A DNA stretch of 8,129 nt from Clostridia bacterium. Its GTDB lineage: Bacteria; Bacillota; Clostridia; Oscillospirales; CAG-272. The stretch spans positions 1-8,129 of the forward strand of contig JAFTMP010000116.1 in assembly GCA_017452335.1 (NCBI GenBank), given 5' to 3'. Under the pieces are notes generated by a model. That model saw only the letters and a list, made by a program, of their open reading frames with translations. It had not been told where the DNA came from and did not search any database. The position numbers and the translations under genes are program-made. Shown here piece by piece: positions 1-6,009 of the stretch; the stretch's first letter is position 1, and each line of letters opens with the position of its first letter.

Positions 1-25
1 AAAAAACAAATTGAGGTAAAGTAAA

Positions 26-1063
26 TTGAGACTGAAACTGCGCAGTAGCACCATACACCGTTCCGTCCTTCAATTATTTGCCGCAACCCTTGCACTCTTT
101 ATGATCTTTCCTTTGACAAACAGTCCCTGCTTTGCAATTGAAAAAAAGGAACAAAAAACTGAGGAACGCATGCTGGTCCCCTTGGGAAAGCCCTTTGGCG
201 TACGTTTTTATACCAAAGGAGTAATGGTATACAAGGTCAAGCCCGAAAGCACCGCTTTTAAGGCAGGTATCCTGGCAGGGGATCTTATAGAGTCGGTCAA
301 TGGAGAAGCGGTGGAAGACGGTCCCGCGTTTTTAAAAAAAGTTACCGAACAGCAGGGACATTCCTGCAAATTGGGAATTAGACGAAAGGGCAAGAGCATT
401 GTGATAGCCCTACCCTCTTTCAGAGCTGAAGAAGAGTCTTTAGGCATTTATCTACGCGATTCTTTAGCAGGAATCGGAACCTTCACCTTTTATGATCCCC
501 AAAGCGGACTATTCGCCGCACTGGGGCATGGAATCTGTGACAGCCACAGCGGCACCGTGTTGCCTTTGTTGCGGGGAACGATCAGTGATGTGCGCATCAC
601 CTCTGTAAACAAGGGACAGATCGGTGCACCGGGTCAATTACGGGGATTATTTTGTCCCGGGAACAAGGGCCGTATTCTGAAGAACTGTGAGACAGGCATT
701 TACGGGCAGCCGGATGATCCTGCGTTGTTCAATGGAAAAGCGCTTCCCGTAGCTTCTTCAAACGAGATCGAAAAGGGTGTTGCAAACATTCTATGCTCAA
801 TCAATGAAGAAGAGCCCTGCACCTATCGGGTGGAGATTGAGGAGATCCTCTCATTAGATGAAAATGGCAAAAACTATTTGATCCATGTGACCGATCCCCT
901 TCTTTTGGAGCAAACGGGTGGAATCGTTCAAGGGATCAGCGGGTCCCCGATCCTGCAAAACGGAAAGATCGTGGGTGCAGTCACCCATGTATTGGTGGAC
1001 GACCCAACCAGAGGCTACGGCATTTATATCGGAAACATGCTCAAAAACATGCCTTCCAATTGA
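26..1063 (+). CDS. spoIVB: SpoIVB-type sporulation serine peptidase (S55 family)
   Basis: Membrane-anchored serine peptidase. In Bacillus, SpoIVB is secreted from the forespore into the intermembrane space, where it cleaves SpoIVFA and so triggers SpoIVFB processing of pro-sigma-K. The 345-residue protein has an N-terminal hydrophobic segment (about residues 13-37), a PDZ domain (about 50-130, with the ligand-groove region near PFGV and AGILAGD), then the S55 peptidase domain (about 135-340). The likely triad is H168 (in GHGICD), D290 and S305 (in GISGSP); these spacings match the B. subtilis H236/D363/S378 triad as I recall it. The C-terminal block GAVTHVLVDDPTRGYGIYI is typical of the family. 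It is shorter than the roughly 425-residue Bacillus protein, mostly in the region before the PDZ domain. The start is TTG: an in-frame TAA lies at 17-19, a GAGGT site at 13-17 sits 8 nt upstream, and a later start would cut into the membrane segment. The gene is followed by a terminator, not by spo0A. Confidence 0.93.
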   Translation: MRLKLRSSTIHRSVLQLFAATLALFMIFPLTNSPCFAIEKKEQKTEERMLVPLGKPFGVRFYTKGVMVYKVKPESTAFKAGILAGDLIESVNGEAVEDGPAFLKKVTEQQGHSCKLGIRRKGKSIVIALPSFRAEEESLGIYLRDSLAGIGTFTFYDPQSGLFAALGHGICDSHSGTVLPLLRGTISDVRITSVNKGQIGAPGQLRGLFCPGNKGRILKNCETGIYGQPDDPALFNGKALPVASSNEIEKGVANILCSINEEEPCTYRVEIEEILSLDENGKNYLIHVTDPLLLEQTGGIVQGISGSPILQNGKIVGAVTHVLVDDPTRGYGIYIGNMLKNMPSN

Positions 1064-1070
1064 AGCAACA

Positions 1071-1115
1071 AAGAGTCGTTCTGTATCACACCGAACGACT
1101 CTTTTATACTTTTTT
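1071..1115 (+). terminator. Intrinsic terminator of spoIVB
   Basis: A perfect 11-bp inverted repeat (1071-1081 with 1093-1103) encloses an 11-nt loop. A T-rich tail follows, with a run of six T at 1110-1115. It starts 7 bp after the spoIVB stop codon, so it should end the spoIVB transcript before it runs into the converging regulator gene. Confidence 0.85.
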
Positions 1116-1121
1116 ATAATA

Positions 1122-1156
1122 ATACAGAGCAGAAAACGTCCGCTTCTGCTCTGTAT
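1122..1156 (-). terminator. Second hairpin in the convergent gap; possible terminator of the regulator gene
   Basis: A perfect 13-bp inverted repeat (1122-1134 with 1144-1156) has a 9-nt loop and lies 6 bp beyond the stop of the - strand regulator gene. Read on the - strand, the stem is followed by an A/T-rich stretch (TATTATAAAA) and not by a clean T run. It may be a weak terminator for the regulator, or a back-up stop for spoIVB transcripts. The stem is certain; the function is inferred from position. Confidence 0.5.
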
Positions 1157-1162
1157 CAATCA

Positions 1163-1459
1163 TTATCTGTACTTTTTCTTTTTCGGAACCAAAAAGTCCT
1201 CCAGCTCCACTGTGAAAATTCCAAGAGCGCGCATTAACAGCTTGGTATCATGGTCGTAGGAAAAAATCAAAATCAGCGACAAAAAGGTATTCCATGTCAT
1301 GGGCCGCTTTTGATTTTCCATAGAAATCACCGTATGACGGCTCACGCCGATCATAGACGCCATCTCCTCCTGCGTTAGACCAAGTTTAGTCCGAAGCATT
1401 GGCAGATTTTCAGCCATTTTCTCAATAAGTTCCTCTTTGTCGATCTGTGCGTTTGGCAT
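1163..1459 (-). CDS. Small XRE-family helix-turn-helix transcriptional regulator
   Basis: A 98-residue predicted DNA-binding protein. The HTH_3/Cro-CI type domain spans about residues 17-66: LGLTQEEMASMIGVS forms the first helix and turn, and SRHTVISMEN the recognition helix, followed by the KRPMTWNTF segment usual in this group. After it comes a short hydrophobic/acidic tail (about 60-90) that may serve dimerisation, then a basic end (PKKKKYR). There is no visible ligand, metal or kinase domain. The ATG at 1459 is preceded by GAAGGGG (1467-1473), a good ribosome binding site 7 nt upstream. The gene has its own strong promoter and lies 131 bp after ilvE on the same strand, with no clear terminator between them. 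It could act on itself, on the BCAA operon, or elsewhere; no target can be named from sequence. The family call is secure, the role unknown. Confidence 0.88.
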   Translation of the reverse strand: MPNAQIDKEELIEKMAENLPMLRTKLGLTQEEMASMIGVSRHTVISMENQKRPMTWNTFLSLILIFSYDHDTKLLMRALGIFTVELEDFLVPKKKKYR

Positions 1460-1502
1460 ACCCGATCCCCTTCAAAAAAAGAATTTGTGTCTTTGTGATA
1501 TA

Positions 1503-1531
1503 AGTATACAATCTTTTCGTTGAATTGTCAA
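1503..1531 (-). promoter_or_regulatory. Near-consensus sigma-A promoter of the XRE regulator gene
   Basis: On the - strand, TTGACA (1526-1531) is separated by exactly 17 nt from TATACT (1503-1508). That is a perfect -35 box, a five-of-six -10 box and the ideal spacer. Transcription should start near 1496, giving a leader of about 36 nt before the ATG at 1459. A promoter this strong in front of a small regulator suggests that expression is held down by repression, possibly by its own product. Confidence 0.85.
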
Positions 1532-1534
1532 GAG

Positions 1535-1550
1535 TTTTGTACAAAATGTA
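1535..1550. promoter_or_regulatory. Palindromic candidate operator next to the regulator promoter
   Basis: The 12-bp perfect palindrome TTTTGTACAAAA (1535-1546) overlaps a second dyad, TACA-AAA-TGTA (1540-1550). Both lie 3 bp or more upstream of the -35 box of the XRE gene and downstream of the ilvE stop. Such short AT-rich dyads with a central GTAC fit a binding site for a small HTH dimer. The symmetry is seen directly; binding and the identity of the protein are inferred. Confidence 0.45.
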
Positions 1551-1590
1551 ACGAACTTTGTCAAAAAACCTGTTTATGACCTCGAACTAC

Positions 1591-2655
1591 TCAAATTTTC
1601 GCCGTCCAACCGTAGGGATCGGCGATTTTTCCGTACTGAATGCCTGTCAGCTCCTCATAAAGCATGGCAGTTACCGCTCCGATCTCACCGTTGCTGACGG
1701 TGAAGATCTCGCCGTTTACGCAAAGCTCACCGATGGGAGAAACCACTGCGGCAGTACCGGTGCCCCATGCTTCTTCAAGGGTTCCGTTCTTTGCCGCTTC
1801 CTCAAGCTCTTGAACGGAAAGCAGTCTTTCTTCTACCTCGTATCCCTTATCCTTAAGCATCTGCACGCAGGAGCGTCTGGTGATGCCGGGCAGAACGCTT
1901 CCCGTCAGTGCAGGGGTGACGATCTTGCCTGCGATCTTGAACATCACGTTCATACTGCCCACTTCTTCAATGTACTTTCTCTCCACGCCGTCCAGCCACA
2001 GAACCTGGGTATAGCCCTTCCCTGCCGCTCTCTCGCCTGCACGCAGGCTTGCCGCGTAGTTACCGCCGCACTTGGCGTAGCCTGTACCGCCGCGCACAGT
2101 GCGCACGTCCTCGGTCTCGATCATGATGCGCACGGGATTGATGCCCTCTTTATAGTAAGAGCCCGAGGGGGAGAGGATCACGCAAAACAGCGCGGTCTTG
2201 CAGCCGTGAACCCCCAGGTTTCTATCCATGCCCAGGGTAAAAGGACGAATATAGAGGGAGGTTCCCTCGCTGTGGGGAACGAAGCGCTCATCCAGCTTGA
2301 CCAGCGTATTGATCGCTTCAACGGCATCCTCAACGTCCAGTTGAGGCAGGCAGAGACGCTCTGCGGAATCGTTCATTCTGCGGATGTTGTCTCTGATGCG
2401 GAAGGTCTGAATGCTTCCGTCTGCCGTTCTGTATGCCTTGAGTCCCTCAAAGATCTCGCATCCGTAATGGAGCACCGAGCAGGAGGGCATCATGGGGATC
2501 GGTCCGTAAGGAACGATGCGGGCATCATGCCAGCCCTTCTCTTCGGTATAGTCCATTAAGAACATGTGGTCGGTGAAGTTGACGCCAAAGCCCAGTGTGC
2601 TCTCGTCTGCAATGGGCGTGGAGGGCGTTTCTGTTTTTATAATCTTGATTTCCAT
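1591..2655 (-). CDS. ilvE: Branched-chain amino acid aminotransferase, long (type II) form
   Basis: A PLP-dependent fold-type IV transaminase (EC 2.6.1.42). It moves an amino group from glutamate to the 2-oxoacid precursors of valine, leucine and isoleucine, the last step of all three pathways, in the cytosol. The 354 residues match the long bacterial/eukaryotic-like group (about 340-365 residues), not the roughly 300-residue E. coli IlvE type. The N-terminal block with LHYGCEIFEGLKAYR (about 62-76), the substrate-region IRPFTLG (136-142), the catalytic lysine K195 in GYAKCGGNYA, E231 in EEVGSMN (cofactor ring nitrogen) and GTGTAAVVSP (298-307, phosphate binding) are all in place. The ATG at 2655 has an AAAGG site (2665-2669) 9 nt upstream, and only 15 bp separate it from the ridA stop. 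It is the last biosynthetic gene of the operon; no hairpin terminator follows before the regulator promoter. Confidence 0.96.
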   Translation of the reverse strand: MEIKIIKTETPSTPIADESTLGFGVNFTDHMFLMDYTEEKGWHDARIVPYGPIPMMPSCSVLHYGCEIFEGLKAYRTADGSIQTFRIRDNIRRMNDSAERLCLPQLDVEDAVEAINTLVKLDERFVPHSEGTSLYIRPFTLGMDRNLGVHGCKTALFCVILSPSGSYYKEGINPVRIMIETEDVRTVRGGTGYAKCGGNYAASLRAGERAAGKGYTQVLWLDGVERKYIEEVGSMNVMFKIAGKIVTPALTGSVLPGITRRSCVQMLKDKGYEVEERLLSVQELEEAAKNGTLEEAWGTGTAAVVSPIGELCVNGEIFTVSNGEIGAVTAMLYEELTGIQYGKIADPYGWTAKI

Positions 2656-2670
2656 GTCCTACCGCCTTTC

Positions 2671-3045
2671 TCACACCTCGGCAATAACTTCCACTTCCAC
2701 AAGCACATTCTTGGGAAGAGTTTTTGCCGCCACGCAGCTTCTTGCGGGCTTGGTTACGAAATACTTTGCATAGATTTCGTTAAAGGTAGCAAAATCCGCC
2801 ATATCGGCAAGGAAACAAGTGGTTTTTACCGCTTTTTCAAAGCTGCTTCCTGCCGCGGCAAGAACCTCGCCCAAATTCTTCATGACCTGTTCGGTCTGTC
2901 CTGTAATATCGGTTGCTTCCACTGCACCGCTTGCGGGATTGATGGCGATCTGTCCGGAGGTGTAGACCATGCCCCCCGAGATCACTGCCTGAGAATACGG
3001 TCCGATGGCAGCAGGTGCCTTTTCGGTTGAAACTTTCGTGCTCAT
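2671..3045 (-). CDS. ridA: RidA family 2-iminobutanoate/2-iminopropanoate deaminase
   Basis: A cytosolic homotrimeric Rid-family enzyme (YjgF/YER057c/UK114). It speeds hydrolysis of the enamine/imine intermediates released by PLP enzymes such as threonine ammonia-lyase, giving 2-oxoacid and ammonia and preventing damage to other PLP enzymes. The protein has 124 residues, against about 128 in E. coli. It carries the family landmarks GPYSQAV (15-21), TSGQI (29-33), the C-terminal signature PARSCVAAKTLPKN (100-113) with R102, the carboxylate-binding arginine equivalent to R105 of E. coli, and the ending EVEVIAE. This arginine marks the RidA subgroup, the one with imine deaminase activity. The ATG at 3045 has AAAGGA (3055-3060) 9 nt upstream. 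The gene lies between ilvA (source of the reactive intermediate) and ilvE (known victim of it). The 50-bp gap before it holds only two small stems (3083-3094 and 3061-3073). Confidence 0.95.
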   Translation of the reverse strand: MSTKVSTEKAPAAIGPYSQAVISGGMVYTSGQIAINPASGAVEATDITGQTEQVMKNLGEVLAAAGSSFEKAVKTTCFLADMADFATFNEIYAKYFVTKPARSCVAAKTLPKNVLVEVEVIAEV

Positions 3046-3095
3046 ATCTTTTTATCCTTTCAGAAAATTTCTGTCTGTAGATCGGTCAAGACCGC

Positions 3096-4295
3096 TCAAT
3101 GATGGGTGATTCTGAAACCTCTTTCGGACAGTGCTTTTTTAATTTGTTCAATATGCTCTGCATTTCTTGTTTCCATGGTGAGGGACAGGTAGCATCCCGT
3201 CACGGCAGAGCCTTCGTTGGTGTGCTCGTGGTGCACGCCGATCACATTACCGCCCAGATCTGCAATCAAGGTGGCAACGGTCTTAAGCTGACCGGGCTTA
3301 TCGGTAAGCTCAATAGTCATCTGGCACATTCTGCCCGACATGATAAGACCTCTGGTGATCACGCGGGAAAGAATGGTCACGTCAATGTTACCGCCCGAGA
3401 GCAGACAAACGGTCTTTAATCCCTTAACGGGCAGTTTCCCAAACATTACTGCCGCTACGGCAACCGCACCCGCGCCCTCTGTTACCAGCTTGTGCTGTTC
3501 CATCAGCGCAAGGATCGCCGCGGAGATCTCATCATCGCTAACGGTAACGATACCGTCCACATACTTGGAGCAGATGTCATAGGTCAGTGTACCGGGTGTC
3601 TTTACCGCAATACCGTCTGCAATGGTGGAAACGGAAGAAAGACTGGTGATGTGTCCGTCCATGACCGAATTTTTCATGGAAGGTGCACCTGCCGCCTGTA
3701 CGCCGTACACCTTGATGGAGGGATTGAGTGACTTGATGGCATACGCCACGCCGGAAATGAGTCCGCCGCCGCCAATGGGCACCACCACCGCCTGCACACC
3801 GGGAAGCTGCTCGATAATTTCAAGACCAATGGTTCCCTGGCCTGCAATGACGCACTCGTCATCAAAGGGATGAATGAAGGTATAGCCGTGCTCACTTGCC
3901 ATTTCCACAGCCTTCTTATAGGCGTCATCGTAAACACCCTCCACCAACTCTACCTTTGCACCGTAGCTCTTGGTCATCTCGATCTTGGAGATGGGTGCGT
4001 TATCGGGCAGACAAATGGTTGCCTTGATACCGCTCTTCTGCGCCGCCAGCGCCACGCCCTGTGCATGGTTTCCTGCCGAGCAAGCGATCACGCCGTGCGC
4101 GCGCTCCTCTTCGGTAAGCTGAGACATTTTATAGTAGGCACCTCTAAGCTTAAAGGAACCGGTGATCTGCAGGTTTTCTGCCTTCAGATACACCTCACAG
4201 TCACTTCTGATCTTGGGCGCGTAGAGCATATCGGTGTCTCTGATCGCTTCCTTTAATACGTATTTTGCATGATAGACTTTATCAAGAGTAAGCAT
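3096..4295 (-). CDS. ilvA: Threonine ammonia-lyase with a single C-terminal ACT domain
   Basis: A PLP-dependent fold-type II enzyme (EC 4.3.1.19) that converts L-threonine to 2-oxobutyrate and ammonia, the committed step to isoleucine. The 399 residues comprise a catalytic domain (about 1-320) with K49 in TGSFKLRGA binding PLP, SAGNHAQG (73-80), the phosphate-binding glycine loop GGGGL (175-179) and SGGNID (300-305) near the cofactor ring. One ACT domain follows (about 325-399, MTIELTDKPGQL). This is the medium-length form, not the roughly 510-residue E. coli type with two regulatory modules, so isoleucine feedback cannot be assumed. Sequence alone does not separate the biosynthetic from the catabolic form; its place inside a BCAA operon argues for biosynthesis. 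The ATG at 4295 has AAGGA (4301-4305) 5 nt upstream, inside the 15-bp gap after leuB. Confidence 0.94.
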   Translation of the reverse strand: MLTLDKVYHAKYVLKEAIRDTDMLYAPKIRSDCEVYLKAENLQITGSFKLRGAYYKMSQLTEEERAHGVIACSAGNHAQGVALAAQKSGIKATICLPDNAPISKIEMTKSYGAKVELVEGVYDDAYKKAVEMASEHGYTFIHPFDDECVIAGQGTIGLEIIEQLPGVQAVVVPIGGGGLISGVAYAIKSLNPSIKVYGVQAAGAPSMKNSVMDGHITSLSSVSTIADGIAVKTPGTLTYDICSKYVDGIVTVSDDEISAAILALMEQHKLVTEGAGAVAVAAVMFGKLPVKGLKTVCLLSGGNIDVTILSRVITRGLIMSGRMCQMTIELTDKPGQLKTVATLIADLGGNVIGVHHEHTNEGSAVTGCYLSLTMETRNAEHIEQIKKALSERGFRITHH

Positions 4296-4310
4296 AACGA
4301 TCCTTCTTTC

Positions 4311-5384
4311 TTATTCGGCAAGAGCCTTAATAATCAGGGCTGTCATTTCTGCCGTACCGATCACTGCCTCTTCTGCGGCGATATCTGCGGTACGCGCACC
4401 CTCTGTCAGCACCTTGTCCACTGCCGCTTCAATAGCATCTGCTTCCTTCTGCAAAGAGAAGGCATAGCGGAGCATCATTGCCGCAGAAAGAATCGTTGCA
4501 ATGGGATTTGCCAAATTCTTTCCCGCAATATCGGGGGCTGAACCGTGAATGGGCTCATAAAGACCTCTATTGGTTGCACCAAGGGATGCGGAGGGAAGCA
4601 TACCGATAGAGCCTGTGATCTGAGATGCTTCATCGGAGAGGATATCGCCAAACATATTGCTGGTAACGATCACGTCAAACTGACCGGGATTGCGCACAAG
4701 CTGCATAGCGGCATTGTCCACCAGCATATCACTAAGGGTCACCTCGGGATAGCGCTCTGCCACCTGGTGGACCACCTTTCTCCAAAGACGGGAGCTTTCC
4801 AGCACATTTGCCTTGTCGATGCTGGTCACCTTCTTGTTTCTCTTCATAGCGGCTTCAAAAGCGGCTACGGCAATGCGCTCGATTTCATAAACGCTGTATG
4901 CTTCGGTATCGTAGGCTTCTTCGCCGTATTTGCCTTGACGGTAGCCTCTTTCACCAAAATAGATACCGCCTGTCAGTTCTCTCACGATCAGCAGATCAAA
5001 GCCCTTTTCCACCAGATCCCCTCTTAGAGGGCAAGCATCCTTCAGCACCGCATAAAGCTTTGCGGGGCGCAGGTTGGTATATAACTCCATTGCCGCGCGA
5101 ATGCCCAGCAGTGCCTTTTCGGGGCGCAGGTGTCCGGGAAGGGTATCCCATTTGGGACCGCCCACTGCACCGAGCAGTACGCTGTCGCTGGCAAGGCATC
5201 CTCTGACCGTATCCTCGGGCAAAGGCTCGCCCGTTGCATCAATTGCCGCACCGCCGATAAGATAAGGGGTAAACTGGAAGGTATGTCCGTATTTTTTGCC
5301 GACCACTTCAAGCACGCTTACCGCGCTTTCTACGATCTCGGGGCCGATACCGTCGCCCTTTAAGAGTGCAATATTATAATTCAT
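4311..5384 (-). CDS. leuB: 3-isopropylmalate dehydrogenase
   Basis: An NAD-dependent beta-decarboxylating dehydrogenase (EC 1.1.1.85). It oxidises 3-isopropylmalate to 2-oxoisocaproate, the direct oxoacid precursor of leucine; a cytosolic dimer in known members. The 357 residues are full length. Substrate residues line up with the Thermus enzyme: R96 and R106 in the LGIRAAMELYTNLRP stretch, R135 in VRELTGG, Y142, K191, and the metal-binding D223, D247 and D251. The NAD loop GSAPDIAGKN (281-290) with D285 indicates NAD rather than NADP. The ATG at 5384 has AAAGGA (5396-5401) 11 nt upstream, slightly long spacing. Unlike the other junctions in the operon, a 129-bp structured gap lies before this gene, so it may be differently expressed from leuCD. 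Confidence 0.96.
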   Translation of the reverse strand: MNYNIALLKGDGIGPEIVESAVSVLEVVGKKYGHTFQFTPYLIGGAAIDATGEPLPEDTVRGCLASDSVLLGAVGGPKWDTLPGHLRPEKALLGIRAAMELYTNLRPAKLYAVLKDACPLRGDLVEKGFDLLIVRELTGGIYFGERGYRQGKYGEEAYDTEAYSVYEIERIAVAAFEAAMKRNKKVTSIDKANVLESSRLWRKVVHQVAERYPEVTLSDMLVDNAAMQLVRNPGQFDVIVTSNMFGDILSDEASQITGSIGMLPSASLGATNRGLYEPIHGSAPDIAGKNLANPIATILSAAMMLRYAFSLQKEADAIEAAVDKVLTEGARTADIAAEEAVIGTAEMTALIIKALAE

Positions 5385-5434
5385 GACGTATTTTGTCCTT
5401 TCGCACTAAATTTCGTATATAATCCCCGCTATAT

Positions 5435-5456
5435 GCGGCATTTCTGCCGCTTTTTT
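5435..5456 (+). terminator. Terminator-like hairpin oriented on the + strand
   Basis: A perfect 6-bp GC-rich stem (GCGGCA at 5435-5440, TGCCGC at 5445-5450) with a TTTC loop is followed directly by six T on the + strand. This is a textbook intrinsic terminator shape, but it points against the operon, and no + strand gene lies upstream of it. On the - strand the T run becomes an A run before the stem, so it would not terminate leuD-leuB transcription in the classical way. Confidence 0.45.
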
Positions 5457-5477
5457 AAAAAGGGGTATAAAGCCGTG

Positions 5478-5499
5478 AAGAGGGGTGCGATCCCCTCTT
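5478..5499 (-). promoter_or_regulatory. Stable hairpin just downstream of leuD
   Basis: A perfect 8-bp inverted repeat (5478-5485 with 5492-5499, AAGAGGGG/CCCCTCTT) has a 6-nt loop and begins 14 bp after the leuD stop. Flanking GCCG (5472-5475) and CGGC (5504-5507) can lengthen the stem past a small bulge. On the - strand the region downstream is CACGGCTTTATACCCCTTTTT, so a T run comes only after a gap. It may protect the 3' end of a leuCD message or act as a weak terminator. Confidence 0.5.
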
Positions 5500-5513
5500 A
5501 GGCCGGCATATAT

Positions 5514-6008
5514 TTAAGCAATAATGCCCTTCTTTACCGATTCAACCAATCCGCCGTTTTCAATGATCTTAGAAATAAATGCGGGGAAAGGCTCAATGCC
5601 GTATTCTGCTCCCGTGGTCAGATCATAAAGCTTACCGCCCGAAAGATCGGCTCTTACGGTATGACCTTCCTCGATCGCCTCAGCCGCCTCCTCGGATTCC
5701 ACGATGGCAAGACCGATATTGATGGCGTTTCTGTAGAAAATACGGGCAAAGCTCTTGGCGATGACCAGCGGTACGCCGCTTTCCTTAATGGCGATGGGGG
5801 CGTGCTCTCTGGAGGAGCCGCAACCGAAATTCCATCCGCCAACCATGATATCGCCGTCCTGCACTCTCTCAACGAAGGTCTTATCAAGGTCCTCCATACA
5901 GTGAGAAGCCAGCTCTTTTTTATCAATGGTGTTCAAATATCTTGCGGGAATGATGACGTCGGTATCCACGTTATCGCCGTATTTAATTACTTTTCCGGTG
6001 TATTCCAT
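5514..6008 (-). CDS. leuD: 3-isopropylmalate dehydratase small subunit
   Basis: Swivelling small subunit of isopropylmalate isomerase (EC 4.2.1.33). With LeuC it interconverts 2- and 3-isopropylmalate through isopropylmaleate. The 164 residues are typical of the short LeuD type found in Clostridia and archaea (E. coli LeuD is about 200). Key motifs are NVDTDVIIPARYL (13-25), the substrate-binding loop GCGSSREHAP (62-71) and the AKSFARIFYRNAINIGL stretch (84-100). Start choice: the ATG at 6008 has a strong GGAGGTG site 7 nt upstream and gives the usual N-terminus MEYTGKVIKYGDNVDTD. A reading from 6035 would add nine residues that overlap leuC and belong to no family member I know. Only one base separates leuC and leuD, so the subunits are probably translationally coupled. 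Confidence 0.95.
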   Translation of the reverse strand: MEYTGKVIKYGDNVDTDVIIPARYLNTIDKKELASHCMEDLDKTFVERVQDGDIMVGGWNFGCGSSREHAPIAIKESGVPLVIAKSFARIFYRNAINIGLAIVESEEAAEAIEEGHTVRADLSGGKLYDLTTGAEYGIEPFPAFISKIIENGGLVESVKKGIIA

Positions 6009-6009
6009 C

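Larger units (their letters stand above)
5385..5513 (-). promoter_or_regulatory. 129-bp structured intergenic gap between leuD and leuB
   Basis: The longest non-coding stretch inside the operon. It holds two perfect hairpins (5478-5499 and 5435-5450) and four G4 or C4 blocks (5424-5427, 5462-5465, 5482-5485, 5492-5495) that allow alternative pairings in the transcript. I see no ORF, no T-box consensus and no convincing promoter: an A/T-rich TATATA near 5415-5420 on the - strand lacks a good -35 box. Likely roles are partial termination, RNA processing or mRNA stabilisation between leuCD and leuB; none can be proved here. Confidence 0.5.

Noticed and set aside
918..1259. + strand open frame overlapping the end of spoIVB and the regulator gene
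   Set aside because: It runs through the spoIVB terminator and both hairpins, is out of frame with spoIVB and antisense to the HTH gene, and shows no family resemblance.
1558..2559. Long + strand open frame (333 codons) opposite ilvE
   Set aside because: It is fully antisense to a clear ilvE with all catalytic residues. Its translation is rich in His and Cys with no recognisable domain, and there is no ribosome binding site.
3061..3094. Two tiny palindromes in the ilvA-ridA gap as a terminator or attenuator
   Set aside because: The stems are only 4-5 bp with very small loops and no T run; chance symmetry is enough to explain them.
5401..5430. Internal - strand promoter before leuB (TATATA near 5415-5420)
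   Set aside because: No acceptable -35 hexamer lies 16-18 nt upstream; the A/T-rich box alone is too weak as evidence.
5385..5513. T-box riboswitch or leader-peptide attenuator before leuB
   Set aside because: There is no T-box consensus (TGGNACCGCG-like), no specifier-loop arrangement and no short Leu-rich ORF, and the only clean stem plus T run faces the other strand.
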